NCBI GenBank assembly: GCA_937928755.1
Contig: CALEZI010000102.1
Coordinates: 1-41,163 of the forward strand
Reading direction: 5' to 3'
Source of the DNA: an uncultured Rhodanobacteraceae bacterium
GTDB taxonomy: Bacteria > Pseudomonadota > Gammaproteobacteria > Xanthomonadales > SZUA-5
DNA length: 41,163 bases
Part shown: positions 33,732 through 41,163 of the stretch, one piece after another
How the letters are laid out: each line of letters opens with the position of its first letter
Numbering within the stretch: position 1 is the first letter of the stretch
Translations under genes and position numbers: made by a program
Notes under the pieces: model-generated
Database searches by the model: none
Seen by the model: the letters and a program-made list of their open reading frames with translations, nothing else
Told to the model about the DNA's origin: nothing

Positions 33732-34085
33732 ATGACCACCGGCCGGGTGCTACTTGTGGTTGCGGTGCTGTTCGGCGCACTGCACGTGTACACCACGCGT
33801 GGTGGTTCCGAGCATGATCCACGCAAGGGAACCGGAAGCACCGGCATCGTCATGCTGTCGGCAACCTGGTGCGGTTACTGCGATGCGTTGCGCCGGGATC
33901 TCGATGCGATGAGCGTCGCCTATCGGGAACTCGACATCGACGGTGCCGGGCGCGCGGCCTTCGATTCCGTCAATGGCCGCGGTGTTCCGATTCTGATCGT
34001 TGGTCAGGAAGTGCTTTACGGCTACGACCCGGCGCGCGCACGCGAGTTGATCGCATCCGCCGGCCTCGCACCTGTGAATCGTTGA
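33732..34085 (+). CDS. Membrane-anchored glutaredoxin-like protein
   Basis: A 117-residue protein with an N-terminal hydrophobic anchor (LLVVAVLFGALHVYTT, about 7-22), a short linker and a glutaredoxin-like domain. The active-site motif is CGYC (47-50) after IVMLSATW, and VPILIVG contains the cis-proline that contacts the disulfide. It would lie outside the cytoplasmic membrane if the anchor is a type II segment, acting on thiols or disulfides there. Its start is 10 bases after the aminotransferase stop, so the two may be co-transcribed. Glutathione use versus thioredoxin-like action cannot be decided. Confidence 0.85.
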   Translation: MTTGRVLLVVAVLFGALHVYTTRGGSEHDPRKGTGSTGIVMLSATWCGYCDALRRDLDAMSVAYRELDIDGAGRAAFDSVNGRGVPILIVGQEVLYGYDPARARELIASAGLAPVNR

Positions 34086-34154
34086 TCTTTGGTTTTTGCC
34101 ACTCGGTTCATCTGCAAACCTGTCAGTACTGGAAACAAGTCAAGGAACCTGCTC

Positions 34155-35144
34155 ATGAAAGCCCCTGTTCGCGTTGTAGTCACTGGTGCCGCTGGTCAAA
34201 TCGGCTACGCACTGTTGTTCCGGATTGCCGCTGGCGACATGCTCGGCAAGGATCAGCCGGTCATCCTGCAACTGCTGGAAATCACACCGGCCCTGCCGGG
34301 CCTGGCCGGCGTGGTCATGGAGTTGAACGATTGCGCGTTCCCGCTACTGCATGGCGTGGTCGCCACCGACGATGCGAATGTCGCGTTCAAGGATGCCGAT
34401 TACGCACTGCTGGTCGGCGCCCGTCCGCGTGGTCCCGGCATGGAGCGCAAAGATCTGCTCGAAGCCAATGCGGCGATCTTCTCGGTTCAGGGCAAGGCGA
34501 TCAACGCTCACGCCAGCCGCGGCATCAAGGTGCTGGTGGTCGGCAATCCGGCCAACACCAATGCGTTGATCGCGCAGCAGAACGCGCCGGACATTCATCC
34601 AGGCCAGTTCACCGCGATGATGCGCCTGGATCACAACCGCGCGATCAGCCAACTGGCCGAAAAGACCGGGGCGCTGACCACCGACATCACGCGCATGATC
34701 GTCTGGGGCAACCACTCGGCGACGCAATACCCGGACATCCATCACGCCACGATCAAGGGCCAGCCGGCGACTGCGCAGGTCGATTCGGGCTGGTACCGCG
34801 AGACCTTCATCCCGACCGTGCAGCAGCGCGGCGCGGCGATCATCAAGGCACGCGGTGCCTCGTCGGCAGCGTCTGCCGCCGGTGCGGCGATCGATCACAT
34901 GCGCAGTTGGGCGCTCGGCACCGCGGAAGGCGACTGGGTCACCATGGCGATTCCGTCCGACGGCAGTTATGGCATCGCACCGGGCGTGATTTATGGTTAT
35001 CCGGTGACCTGTGCCGATGGCGGATACAGCATCGTCCAAGGCCTGTCGATCGACGAATTCTCGCAGGCGCGCATGAGCGCGACCGAGAAAGAACTGCGCG
35101 AAGAGCGCGCGGCAGTCGAGCATCTGTTTCCGAAGAGCAGTTAA
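34155..35144 (+). CDS. mdh: Malate dehydrogenase
   Basis: A 329-residue NAD-dependent enzyme that interconverts malate and oxaloacetate. TGAAGQIGYALLFRIA (10-25) is the dinucleotide-binding loop of the LDH/MDH superfamily, in the GAAGQIGY form of the cytosolic-like bacterial MDH. RPRGPGMERKDLLE holds the substrate arginine loop, and GNHSATQYPD provides the catalytic histidine. AAGD and GIKVLVVGNPANTNA are also family-typical. ATG 34155 has AAGGA upstream; the open frame to 34089 is not conserved. It feeds oxaloacetate to the citrate synthase-like prpC further downstream and to the aminotransferase upstream. Confidence 0.95.
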   Translation: MKAPVRVVVTGAAGQIGYALLFRIAAGDMLGKDQPVILQLLEITPALPGLAGVVMELNDCAFPLLHGVVATDDANVAFKDADYALLVGARPRGPGMERKDLLEANAAIFSVQGKAINAHASRGIKVLVVGNPANTNALIAQQNAPDIHPGQFTAMMRLDHNRAISQLAEKTGALTTDITRMIVWGNHSATQYPDIHHATIKGQPATAQVDSGWYRETFIPTVQQRGAAIIKARGASSAASAAGAAIDHMRSWALGTAEGDWVTMAIPSDGSYGIAPGVIYGYPVTCADGGYSIVQGLSIDEFSQARMSATEKELREERAAVEHLFPKSS

Positions 35145-35220
35145 ACGTCAAACGTTAAACGTGAATGCGCCCGCCGCGGCGGGCGCGGAATTGACGTTTT
35201 ACTTTTCACCTTTCACCTTG
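35143..35220. repeat. Inverted repeat with a 20-bp GC palindrome between mdh and the next gene
   Basis: AAACGTCAAACGTTAAACGT lies on the left and the AT-rich reverse-complement-like TTGACGTTTTAC lies on the right. At the centre is the perfect palindrome GCGCCCGCCGCGGCGGGCGC (35167-35186). The left arm begins at the mdh stop codon. It could serve as a terminator stem, but the T-run after it is interrupted. Confidence 0.8.
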
Positions 35221-35236
35221 CTTGCAAATCGCCCCC

Positions 35237-35644
35237 ATGTCCGAAAGCTACTACATCACCCTCGAACAGAACCTCGACGAGATCGACATCCTGCCGGCCG
35301 GCAAGGCCCTGGCGAAGATGATGGATCGCATCGACGAAATCACCGACGACATTGGGGTTACGCGCTTGTCCGACTTCATCGCCGGCGAAAGCGACGACCT
35401 GTCGGAACTGGTCGAGCAAGAGGGCTGGGACCTCGGCGGGTTTGCGCCGACGGCGGGCGGGGCGCACTGGTTCGATGCCGGCGACGGCCTCGACAGCGTG
35501 CGCGCGATCGCCGGCTACATCGAGTCCGACCCGACCTGCATCAAGCGCTCGAAGGCCTTGATCGAGGAACTGAAGGAATTCGAAAAGGTCCTCGAGATTG
35601 CGCAGACGCACAACGTGCGGTTTCGACTTGAAGCCGATTATTGA
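35237..35644 (+). CDS. Conserved-looking acidic protein of unknown function
   Basis: A 135-residue acidic cytoplasmic protein I do not recognise. It begins SESYYITLEQNLDEIDILPA, then DDIGVTRLSDFIAGESDDLSELVEQEGWDLGG, WFDAGDGLDSVRAIAGYIE and ends in a helix (KRSKALIEELKEFEKVLEIAQ). Tryptophan and Asp/Glu content is high. There are no membrane segments or signal. It sits between mdh and prpB, separated from both by repeat pairs, so co-transcription is uncertain. The GC-rich codon use and a coherent length suggest a real gene. Confidence 0.7.
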   Translation: MSESYYITLEQNLDEIDILPAGKALAKMMDRIDEITDDIGVTRLSDFIAGESDDLSELVEQEGWDLGGFAPTAGGAHWFDAGDGLDSVRAIAGYIESDPTCIKRSKALIEELKEFEKVLEIAQTHNVRFRLEADY

Positions 35645-35650
35645 GAAAAC

Positions 35651-35727
35651 CGTAGGTTGGGCTAAGGCGAAGCCGTGCCCAACTCCCGGCGCCGGTGTTG
35701 GGCACGCTGCGCTTAGCCCAACCTACG
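35651..35727. repeat. Inverted repeat CGTAGGTTGGGCTAAG type
   Basis: The arms start at 35651 and end at 35727, nearly identical to those at 17784-17860. It fills the gap before prpB, leaving 22 bases to the ATG. Confidence 0.9.
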
Positions 35728-35749
35728 TCGCTGCACCGTAGGAGCATTC

Positions 35750-36628
35750 ATGTCCCACCATTCCGCCGGCGCCCGCATGCGCGCCGCCATGCTCGCCGAG
35801 AAGCCGCTGCAACTGCCCGGCGCGATCAACGCCTTTGCCGCGATGCAGGCCGAGCGAGCCGGGTTCAAGGCCTTGTACGTTTCCGGCGCCGGCATCGCCA
35901 ATGCCAGTTACGGTTTGCCCGATCTGGGCATGACCAGCCTCGACAACGTTTGCGAGGACATCCGCCGCATCAGCGGCGCTACGCCATTGCCCTTGCTGGT
36001 CGATGCCGACACCGGCTGGGGCGCGGTCTTCAACATCCAGCGCACGGTCAAGGAGTTCATCCGCGCCGGCGCGGCGGCATGCCACATCGAGGACCAGGTC
36101 CAGGCCAAGCGCTGCGGCCACCGGCCCGGCAAGGCGGTGGTCGGCAAGGAGGATTTCGCCGATCGCATCAAGGCGGCCGTCGACGGCCGCATCGACGAGC
36201 AGTTCATGATCGTCGCGCGTACCGACGCGCTGGCGGTCGAGGGCATCGATTCGGCGATCGAACGCTCGGTCGCTGCCCAGGAAGCCGGCGCCGACGTGAT
36301 CTTCGCGGAGGCCTGCACGACCATCCCCGAGTACCAGCGCTTCATCGCCGCGTTGAAGATCCCGGTGCTGGCCAACCTGACCGAATTCGGCAAGACCCCG
36401 TATTTCACCGTCGATGAACTGGGCGCGATCGGCGTGGCCATGATCATCTACCCGCTGTCGGCCTTTCGTGCGATGGCGCGGGCCGCTGAGGGCATCTACG
36501 CTGCGATCCGCCAGGAGCGCACGCAATCGGGCGTCGTCGACCGAATGCAGACGCGCATGGAGCTCTACGACGTGCTCGGCTATCACGCGTACGAGCAGAA
36601 GATCGACAGTTTGTTTGGAAAGGGGTAA
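35750..36628 (+). CDS. prpB: 2-methylisocitrate lyase (PrpB)
   Basis: A 292-residue isocitrate-lyase-superfamily enzyme that splits 2-methylisocitrate into pyruvate and succinate, the last step of the methylcitrate cycle for propionyl-CoA. LLVDADTGWGAVFN (about 82-95) provides the metal-binding Asp85 and Asp87. KRCGHRPGK (120-128) is the catalytic signature with Cys122 and the H-R-P form of methylisocitrate lyases rather than isocitrate lyase. Length and the ending (VLGYHAYEQKIDSLF) fit. It lies upstream of prpC; prpD or acnD is not seen in the window. Confidence 0.95.
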   Translation: MSHHSAGARMRAAMLAEKPLQLPGAINAFAAMQAERAGFKALYVSGAGIANASYGLPDLGMTSLDNVCEDIRRISGATPLPLLVDADTGWGAVFNIQRTVKEFIRAGAAACHIEDQVQAKRCGHRPGKAVVGKEDFADRIKAAVDGRIDEQFMIVARTDALAVEGIDSAIERSVAAQEAGADVIFAEACTTIPEYQRFIAALKIPVLANLTEFGKTPYFTVDELGAIGVAMIIYPLSAFRAMARAAEGIYAAIRQERTQSGVVDRMQTRMELYDVLGYHAYEQKIDSLFGKG

Positions 36629-36684
36629 GGCTTGGTTTTGCTTGCTGGTGTCGGTGGGTAAAGGCTGGGTAACTGTGGGCGAGC

Positions 36685-36719
36685 TCCTGTGGGAGCGACC
36701 TTGTGTCGCGAGCTTTGCC
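36685..36719. repeat. Single arm of the TGTGGGAGCGACC repeat
   Basis: TCCTGTGGGAGCGACCTTGT and onwards is one arm without its partner in the prpB-prpC gap (36629-36881). The same family is paired at 14959-15007 and 23255-23377. The rest of the gap holds only GGAG upstream of prpC. Confidence 0.6.
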
Positions 36720-36881
36720 TGCTTCGGCCCGCAATTGGAAGTATCGCGCGCGATGCTTGACGTAGGAACGCCATACGCCCATTGACCAAGCCCCACCCGC
36801 GCTCAGGATGGTTAGAATCGAGGGCTTCCTGCATGCGCCTCGGTGGTGCATGACACCTCGAACCGACCTCCGGAGTCCCCG

Positions 36882-38039
36882 ATGAGCGACAACCCAGCCC
36901 AGATTCTGCCCAAGGCCAAAAAGTCGGTCGCGCTGTCCGGTATTGCCGCCGGCAATACCGCGTTGTGCACGGTGGGACGTACGGGCAACGACCTGCAGTA
37001 TCGCGGCTACGACATTCACGACCTTGCCAAACACGCGGGCTTCGAGGAAGTCGCGCACCTGCTGGTTTACGGACACCTGCCGACCGCCGCCGAGCTGAAG
37101 GCCTACAAGACCAAGCTGAAGCGACTGCGCGGCCTGCCCGCGATCGTCCAGGACGCGCTGGAAATGCTGCCGCCGTCCACGCATCCGATGGACGTGATGC
37201 GCACCGGTGCCTCGGTGCTCGGCGCCGTGTTGCCGGAGAAGGAATCGCACCCGCTGGCCGAGGCGCGCGACATCGCGGATCGCCTGATGGCGAGCTTCGG
37301 CTCGATGCTGCTGTACTGGTACCATTTCAGTCATTCGGGCGCGCGCATCGACGTCGAGACCGACGACGACAGCATCGCCGGGCACTTCCTGCACCTGCTG
37401 CACGGTCGCCGGCCGAACGATCTGCACGCCCGCGCGCTGGATCAGTCGCTGATTCTTTATGCGGAACACGAGTTCAATGCGAGTACCTTTGCGGCGCGCG
37501 TGATCGCCGGCACCGGTTCGGACATGTATTCGGCGGTCACCGGCGCGATCGGTGCCTTGCGTGGCCCCAAGCACGGCGGCGCCAACGAGGTGGCGATGGA
37601 CATCATCGCGCGCTATCGCTCGGCCGATGAAGCCGAGGCCGATATCCGCGCGCGCGTCGAGCGCAAGGAAATCATCATCGGTTTTGGCCATCCGGTGTAC
37701 ACCGTGGCCGATCCGCGCAACGTGATCATCAAGGAGATCAGTCGCAGACTTTGCGAAGATGGCGGGAACCGCCGCCTGTTTTCCGTGTCCGAGCGTATCG
37801 AGAGCCTGATGTGGGAACTGAAGAAGATGTTCCCCAATCTTGATTGGTACAGCGCGTCGAGCTACCACATGATGGGTGTGCCGACCGCGATGTTCACGCC
37901 GCTGTTCGTGATCTCGCGCACCAGCGGCTGGACCGCGCACGTCATCGAGCAGCGCCAGGACGGCAAGATCATCCGCCCCAGCGCCAACTACACCGGTCCC
38001 GACGAACGGCCATGGGATCCGATCGAGCAGCGGGGGTGA
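36882..38039 (+). CDS. prpC: 2-methylcitrate synthase (PrpC)
   Basis: A 385-residue citrate-synthase-family enzyme that condenses propionyl-CoA with oxaloacetate. GPKHGGANE (228-236) provides His231 and GFGHPVYT (267-274) provides His270, the two catalytic histidines. The wording RGYDIHDLAKHAGFEEVAHL and YSASSYHMMGVPTAMFTPLF, and the size, match PrpC rather than the hexameric GltA. ATG 36882 follows GGAG; the frame is open back to 36843. It is co-directional with prpB after a 253-bp gap that contains one repeat arm, so a promoter could sit in the gap. Confidence 0.94.
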   Translation: MSDNPAQILPKAKKSVALSGIAAGNTALCTVGRTGNDLQYRGYDIHDLAKHAGFEEVAHLLVYGHLPTAAELKAYKTKLKRLRGLPAIVQDALEMLPPSTHPMDVMRTGASVLGAVLPEKESHPLAEARDIADRLMASFGSMLLYWYHFSHSGARIDVETDDDSIAGHFLHLLHGRRPNDLHARALDQSLILYAEHEFNASTFAARVIAGTGSDMYSAVTGAIGALRGPKHGGANEVAMDIIARYRSADEAEADIRARVERKEIIIGFGHPVYTVADPRNVIIKEISRRLCEDGGNRRLFSVSERIESLMWELKKMFPNLDWYSASSYHMMGVPTAMFTPLFVISRTSGWTAHVIEQRQDGKIIRPSANYTGPDERPWDPIEQRG

Positions 38040-38112
38040 TGGGGTTGCCCATCAGCGAGGAAGTTTGTGGGCGGCCTGTTTCTTTCTGGAAGCCATAATC
38101 CGATGATGGACG

Positions 38113-38234
38113 TCGTCATTGCGAGCGCAGCGAAGCAATCCAGTGCCTCTGCTCTGGCACTGGTCTTGCGGCACAGTCAGGAGAAGATCCAGAGTCGCTG
38201 GATTGCTTCGTCGCTGCGCTCCTCGCAATGACGG
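38113..38234. repeat. Inverted pair of the CATTGCGAG...GAAGCAATCCAG repeat
   Basis: CGTCATTGCGAGCGCAGCGA... on the left, ...CGCAATGACGG on the right, about 50 bases between them. Same family as 17871-17977. It overlaps the first codons of an open frame running into the next gene. The bases between prpC and this pair (38040-38112) hold nothing I recognise. Confidence 0.88.
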
Positions 38235-38242
38235 GGAATTGG

Positions 38243-39115
38243 ATGAAATCGCTGCCATCGGACGGGTCAGTGGTCAGGCGCTCCAGCGAACGTCGGCGCG
38301 GTGCTTTTCTTGGCGTCCTTTGCGTCCTTTGCGGACCGATGGCTCTTCCGCGTACTGCTGACGCAACCGCCCGCGAAATCCTCGATCGCGGTTCCATCGA
38401 GATCGGTCTGGCCAGCGCCAGGCTGGACGGCAACATTGCCGTCAACGGCTCTGCACTGGGTACCGATATCGATCTCTCGCGCGACCTCGACATAGGCGGA
38501 CGGGATCACGGCGAGTTGTTTGCCGCGCGCTGGCGTCCCTTCGAGCGGCATGAATTCGGCGCGCGCGCACAACACTACGGGCGCTCCGGCGAGCGCACGA
38601 TTTCTCGCGACATCGTGTTCGACGACGAAGTCTTCACGGTCAACTCGCGACTCAGGGGCGAAATCGACCTCGACGTCTGGACCCTGAATTACACCGGTTG
38701 GCTGAGCCTGAATCAGCGCCGCGCATTCGGTCTCAGCATTGGTGCGCTGCAGTACCGGCTGGGCCTGAAACTCGCAGCGAAGAACCTGCCGGGTGGCGTC
38801 CAACCGGAGCCGCTGGAAGCGCAAGTCAGTGAAGACCTGCCGGTGCTGGTCGCAGGCGCCGAGTACCGAGAGCAGTTGAGCGATCGCTGGCGCATGGTGG
38901 TGCGTGCGGCGGTGTTCCAGGCCCGCATCAACAGCATCGACGGTACCGTCGTCACCGTCGATGCGGGCGTCGAATACGCGTTCACCGATCGACTGGCGCT
39001 GGCCTTGCGCTATTCGCAGACGCGCCTCGATGCTGAAGCCTCGCGTTCGGGACTGACCGGACGCTTGGACCTGGATCTGATCAGCGCGCAAAGTGCGCTG
39101 ATCTGGCGCTGGTGA
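38243..39115 (+). CDS. Predicted outer-membrane barrel protein with repeat-derived signal peptide
   Basis: About 290 residues from ATG 38243, which follows GGGG six bases upstream. The mature part, starting near REILDRGSIEIGLASARLDG, is a series of amphipathic strands (LDVWTLNYTGWLSLN, AFGLSIGALQYRLGLKLAA, WRMVVRAAVFQARINS, VVTVDAGVEYAF, RLALALRYSQTRLDAE) ending ALIWRW, a barrel-like terminus. The only signal-like stretch (RRSSERRRGAFLGVLCVLCG, then PMALPRTADATA with an A-x-A site) is encoded by the GCGTCCTTTGCG repeat arm at 38301-38340. Alternatively the start is ATG 38339 and the protein lacks a signal. Family not recognised. Confidence 0.6.
   Translation: MKSLPSDGSVVRRSSERRRGAFLGVLCVLCGPMALPRTADATAREILDRGSIEIGLASARLDGNIAVNGSALGTDIDLSRDLDIGGRDHGELFAARWRPFERHEFGARAQHYGRSGERTISRDIVFDDEVFTVNSRLRGEIDLDVWTLNYTGWLSLNQRRAFGLSIGALQYRLGLKLAAKNLPGGVQPEPLEAQVSEDLPVLVAGAEYREQLSDRWRMVVRAAVFQARINSIDGTVVTVDAGVEYAFTDRLALALRYSQTRLDAEASRSGLTGRLDLDLISAQSALIWRW
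38301..38340. repeat. Single arm of the GACGCAAAGG repeat inside a coding frame
   Basis: TTGGCGTCCTTTGCGTCCTT and the next few bases form the right arm of the repeat paired elsewhere (2084-2220, 9457-9589, 14810-14937). Here the left arm is absent. The arm is in frame with the barrel gene and reads LGVLCVLCG. Confidence 0.85.
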
Positions 39116-39116
39116 C

Positions 39117-40583
39117 ATGCTCATCATCCCACTGCATCAGCGGCTGACGCTGGCACGCTTTCCGTGGATCACGGCGCTGCTGATCGTGGTCAACGTCATC
39201 GTCCATTTCGGATTTCAGTCGCGCGATGAGGCGGCCTACCGCAACGCCGCCGAACACTACCAGCGCAGTGGCCTGGTCGAACTGGAATGGCCATGGTTGC
39301 TCAAGCACTTGTCGTCGCGCGGTGGCGGCGACATCGTCGCGCGGCTTGCGCACATTCCGGAGCAGATGCGTTCGCGCGCAGCGGTGGAGATCCAGGCGCT
39401 GGACCCCGAGTTTGCGCAGCGCATTCGCAATGCGCCGTTCCTGGAAGACGGCGACCCGCGCCTGGCGCGTTGGCGCAGCGACCGCGCCAGCTTCGAGCGC
39501 CAGTTGGCGCTGGCCTTCTCGCCGCGACACGTCCTGCGCTTTCACAGTCCCAGTGTGCCGGACTATTTCTCTTCGATGTTCCTGCACGGCAACAGCGGAC
39601 ATCTGCTCGGCAACATGGTGTTTCTGGCGCTGCTGGGACTGATGACCGAAGCGGCCCTGGGGCCCTGGTTGTTCCTGTCGGTCTATCTGTTCGCCGGATT
39701 CGGCGGCGGCCTGCTCAGCGCGATGAATCATTTCGGGCAGTTCGGCAGTGCCCTGGGCGCATCCGGTGCCATCGCCGGCCTGATGGGCGCCTGCTGCGTG
39801 GTCTGGGGGATGCGCAAGATCCGCGTGTTCTACTGGTTCTTCGTCATCTTCGACTACGTCCGCGTGCCAGCGCTGGCGCTGTTGCCGATCTGGCTCGGCT
39901 GGGAACTGTGGCAGATGTGGTCCCGGCCGGACGCCGGCATTGCCTTCGACGCGCATGCGGGCGGCATCATCACCGGCGCGCTGGCGACTTTCGCCATCCG
40001 CAAACTCGGCTGGGAACGCCGCGAGGTGCTCGACGAAGTCACCGAGGTTGAACCCGAAAAGGATCTCTACGCGTGCACACGCAGTGCACTCGGCAAACTC
40101 GATTTTCCCTCTGCCCGTGAACTCAGCGAACGCCTGATCCGGCAATTCCCCAACGATCGCGAGGCCTGGCGCCTGCGCCTGCGTGCGTGGCGCGACCGGC
40201 CGCAGGACGATGCGTGGCATGAGGCCGCGCGGCGCATGCTGCTGGAGCGCCTGGTTCCCCTCGCCAGTCCGGACGAAGAGATCGCCCTGTACGACGAGTA
40301 CATGGCCACAAGCGGAGGCCGACCTCGTCTGTCCGACGAAGAAGTCGCAACGCTCGGAGCGCGTTGGTTGCAGGGACATCGCATGGCGGCCGCAGAGCGG
40401 GTGACATTGGCGCTGCTGCAGACCGACGAGCCCGGCGAGCCAGCCCGCCGGCTGGCCCTGAGATTGGCCCTGGCCTGGCATGAAGCCGGCGACAGCGCAG
40501 GCTTCCAGCGCGTCGCCGGAGCGCTTTACCAACGCTGCCCGACCAGCGCCGAAGCAGGGCGCTTGCAGCGGCTGCTGGGCTAG
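39117..40583 (+). CDS. Rhomboid-family membrane protease with extra N- and C-terminal parts
   Basis: A 488-residue intramembrane serine protease. SMFLHGNSGHLLGNMVFL (153-170) is the conserved loop 1/TM2 region; GASGAIAG (214-221) holds Ser216; FDAHAGGIITG holds His280. The first membrane helix (about 16-34) is followed by an unusually long loop (about 35-145, helical and charged) before that motif. After TM6 comes a ~180-residue soluble helical tail (LDFPSARELSERLIRQFPN..., two or more TPR-like pairs). The start ATG follows the barrel gene by one base, so they form one transcript. The substrate is unknown; the tail may recruit it. Confidence 0.88.
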   Translation: MLIIPLHQRLTLARFPWITALLIVVNVIVHFGFQSRDEAAYRNAAEHYQRSGLVELEWPWLLKHLSSRGGGDIVARLAHIPEQMRSRAAVEIQALDPEFAQRIRNAPFLEDGDPRLARWRSDRASFERQLALAFSPRHVLRFHSPSVPDYFSSMFLHGNSGHLLGNMVFLALLGLMTEAALGPWLFLSVYLFAGFGGGLLSAMNHFGQFGSALGASGAIAGLMGACCVVWGMRKIRVFYWFFVIFDYVRVPALALLPIWLGWELWQMWSRPDAGIAFDAHAGGIITGALATFAIRKLGWERREVLDEVTEVEPEKDLYACTRSALGKLDFPSARELSERLIRQFPNDREAWRLRLRAWRDRPQDDAWHEAARRMLLERLVPLASPDEEIALYDEYMATSGGRPRLSDEEVATLGARWLQGHRMAAAERVTLALLQTDEPGEPARRLALRLALAWHEAGDSAGFQRVAGALYQRCPTSAEAGRLQRLLG

Positions 40584-40606
40584 CGTTGAGCAGCCTTTGA
40601 CCTGTG

Positions 40607-40978
40607 GTGGGCCCAGACTTGTCTGGACGCCTCAGCTGATCTGGTCCCGGCACCTGTGGGTCCAGACTTGTCTTGACGCTTTTGCTGATCTGCTCCTCGC
40701 TTCTGTGGGTCCAGACTTGTCTGGACGCTTTTGCTGATCTGCTCCTGGCTCCTGTGGGTCCAGACTTGTCTGGACGCTTTTGCTGATCTGCTCCTCGCTC
40801 CTGTGGGTCCAGACTTGTCTGGACGCTTTTGGGATGGCTGTTGGAAGAGCGTCCAGACAAGTCTGGACCCACCAGAGCTGAAGAGCGTCCAGACAAGTCT
40901 GGATCTACCAGAGCTGAAAAGCGTCCAGACGAGCCTGGACCTGCCTGAGCCGAAGAGCCTCAGACGGGTCGGACCCAC
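40607..40978. repeat. Palindrome array: five 49-bp direct units facing four 36-bp inverted units
   Basis: Forward units begin at 40607, 40656, 40705, 40754 and 40803 (period exactly 49). Each has GTCCAGACTTGTCTGGAC or a one-base variant, and four of them share a TTTTGCTGATCT-type spacer or a close variant. Then the orientation flips: inverted units at 40849, 40885, 40921 and about 40957 are 36 bases apart and become steadily more degenerate, with spacers of the type CAGAGCTGAA. The array fills most of the 458-bp gap (40584-41041) between the rhomboid gene and the mutase. Bases 40584-40606 and 40979-41041 show nothing further except GGAG before the next ATG. Confidence 0.93.
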
Positions 40979-41041
40979 GAACTCCGAAGAGCAACGCACG
41001 GGCTAGAATCCCCCGATCAAATCGCAACTCCCGGAGCCCGC

Positions 41042-41163
41042 ATGAGCACGTCCGCCCCTCAGCAGTTGCCGGCCAGCGACAGCGCCATCGAACAGGGCCC
41101 GCTGCGCTTCGTCACCGCCGCCAGCCTGTTCGACGGCCACGACGCCGCGATCAACATCATGCG
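41042..41163 (+). CDS. icmF: IcmF-like isobutyryl-CoA mutase fusion, N-terminus only (cut by window end)
   Basis: The 40 visible residues end ...LRFVTAASLFDGHDAAINIM. This matches the start of the cobalamin-binding domain that opens the IcmF fusion proteins (B12 domain, chaperone GTPase, mutase), as I recall it; the D-x-H of DGHD is the usual cobalamin ligand motif. IcmF interconverts isobutyryl-CoA and butyryl-CoA, or pivalyl/isovaleryl pairs. GGAG lies 8 bases before the ATG. The rest of the gene is outside the window. It follows the prpBC region, which would fit short-chain acyl-CoA metabolism. Confidence 0.7.
   Translation, partial: MSTSAPQQLPASDSAIEQGPLRFVTAASLFDGHDAAINIM

Noticed and set aside
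40607..40978. Regularly spaced repeats resembling a CRISPR array
   Set aside because: The spacers are near-identical, the repeats are internally palindromic, the spacing changes at the centre (49 then 36 bp), and no cas genes are present.

Overview
The window reads as chromosomal DNA of a GC-rich gammaproteobacterium, most likely of the Xanthomonadales/Rhodanobacteraceae type. This rests on the carbamoyl-acyl-ornithine style of arginine synthesis, TonB-dependent receptor and OmpW-like porin genes, methylcitrate-cycle genes, a secreted protein with an NGFEG-type motif, and very abundant intergenic palindromic repeats. All family names come from reading the protein sequences; no search was run, so lineage is inference.

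Layout. (1) 50-8109, minus strand: a complete nine-gene V/A-type rotary ATPase operon, transcribed H/G-C-I-K-F-E-A-B-D, mostly joined by ATGA overlaps but interrupted between A and B by a palindromic repeat pair. (2) 8375-9412, minus: an AraC-type regulator. (3) 9775-13629, plus: a tightly overlapping operon of membrane desaturase, hotdog thioesterase, zinc alcohol dehydrogenase and MFS carrier, followed by an IclR regulator (13744-14562). (4) 15026-17563, minus: a TonB-dependent receptor. (5) 17991-26954: the arginine region. argR is divergent from argD, with two ARG-box-like palindromes between them, then the carbamoyltransferase, argB, argH, argG, a P-loop protein of uncertain function and argC. 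(6) 26954-32326: a lipoprotein, a very large secreted modular protein and an OmpW-like protein. (7) 32525-38039: aspartate-type aminotransferase, anchored glutaredoxin, malate dehydrogenase, an unknown acidic protein, then prpB and prpC. (8) 38243-40583: an outer-membrane-like protein and a rhomboid protease. A palindrome array follows, then the first codons of an IcmF-like mutase.

The most interesting biology is in the arginine cluster. The carbamoyltransferase has Ala at the residue that, in the Xanthomonas enzyme, separates acetyl- from succinyl-ornithine specificity, and its flanking sequence resembles the Bacteroides succinylornithine enzyme. The cluster has no recognisable acylglutamate synthase (argA/argJ) or deacylase (argE), but it does have a BioD/DUF1611-like P-loop protein between argG and argC. 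A succinylated arginine pathway with an unassigned acyl-transfer step is a testable reading.

The second theme is repeats. Many intergenic gaps of more than about 70 bp hold a head-to-head inverted pair from one of roughly ten short repeat families. Several have become part of genes: a CTAG-ended MITE-like element sits on the stop codons of two unrelated genes, one arm encodes what looks like a signal-peptide core, and another encodes the C-terminal tail of ArgG.
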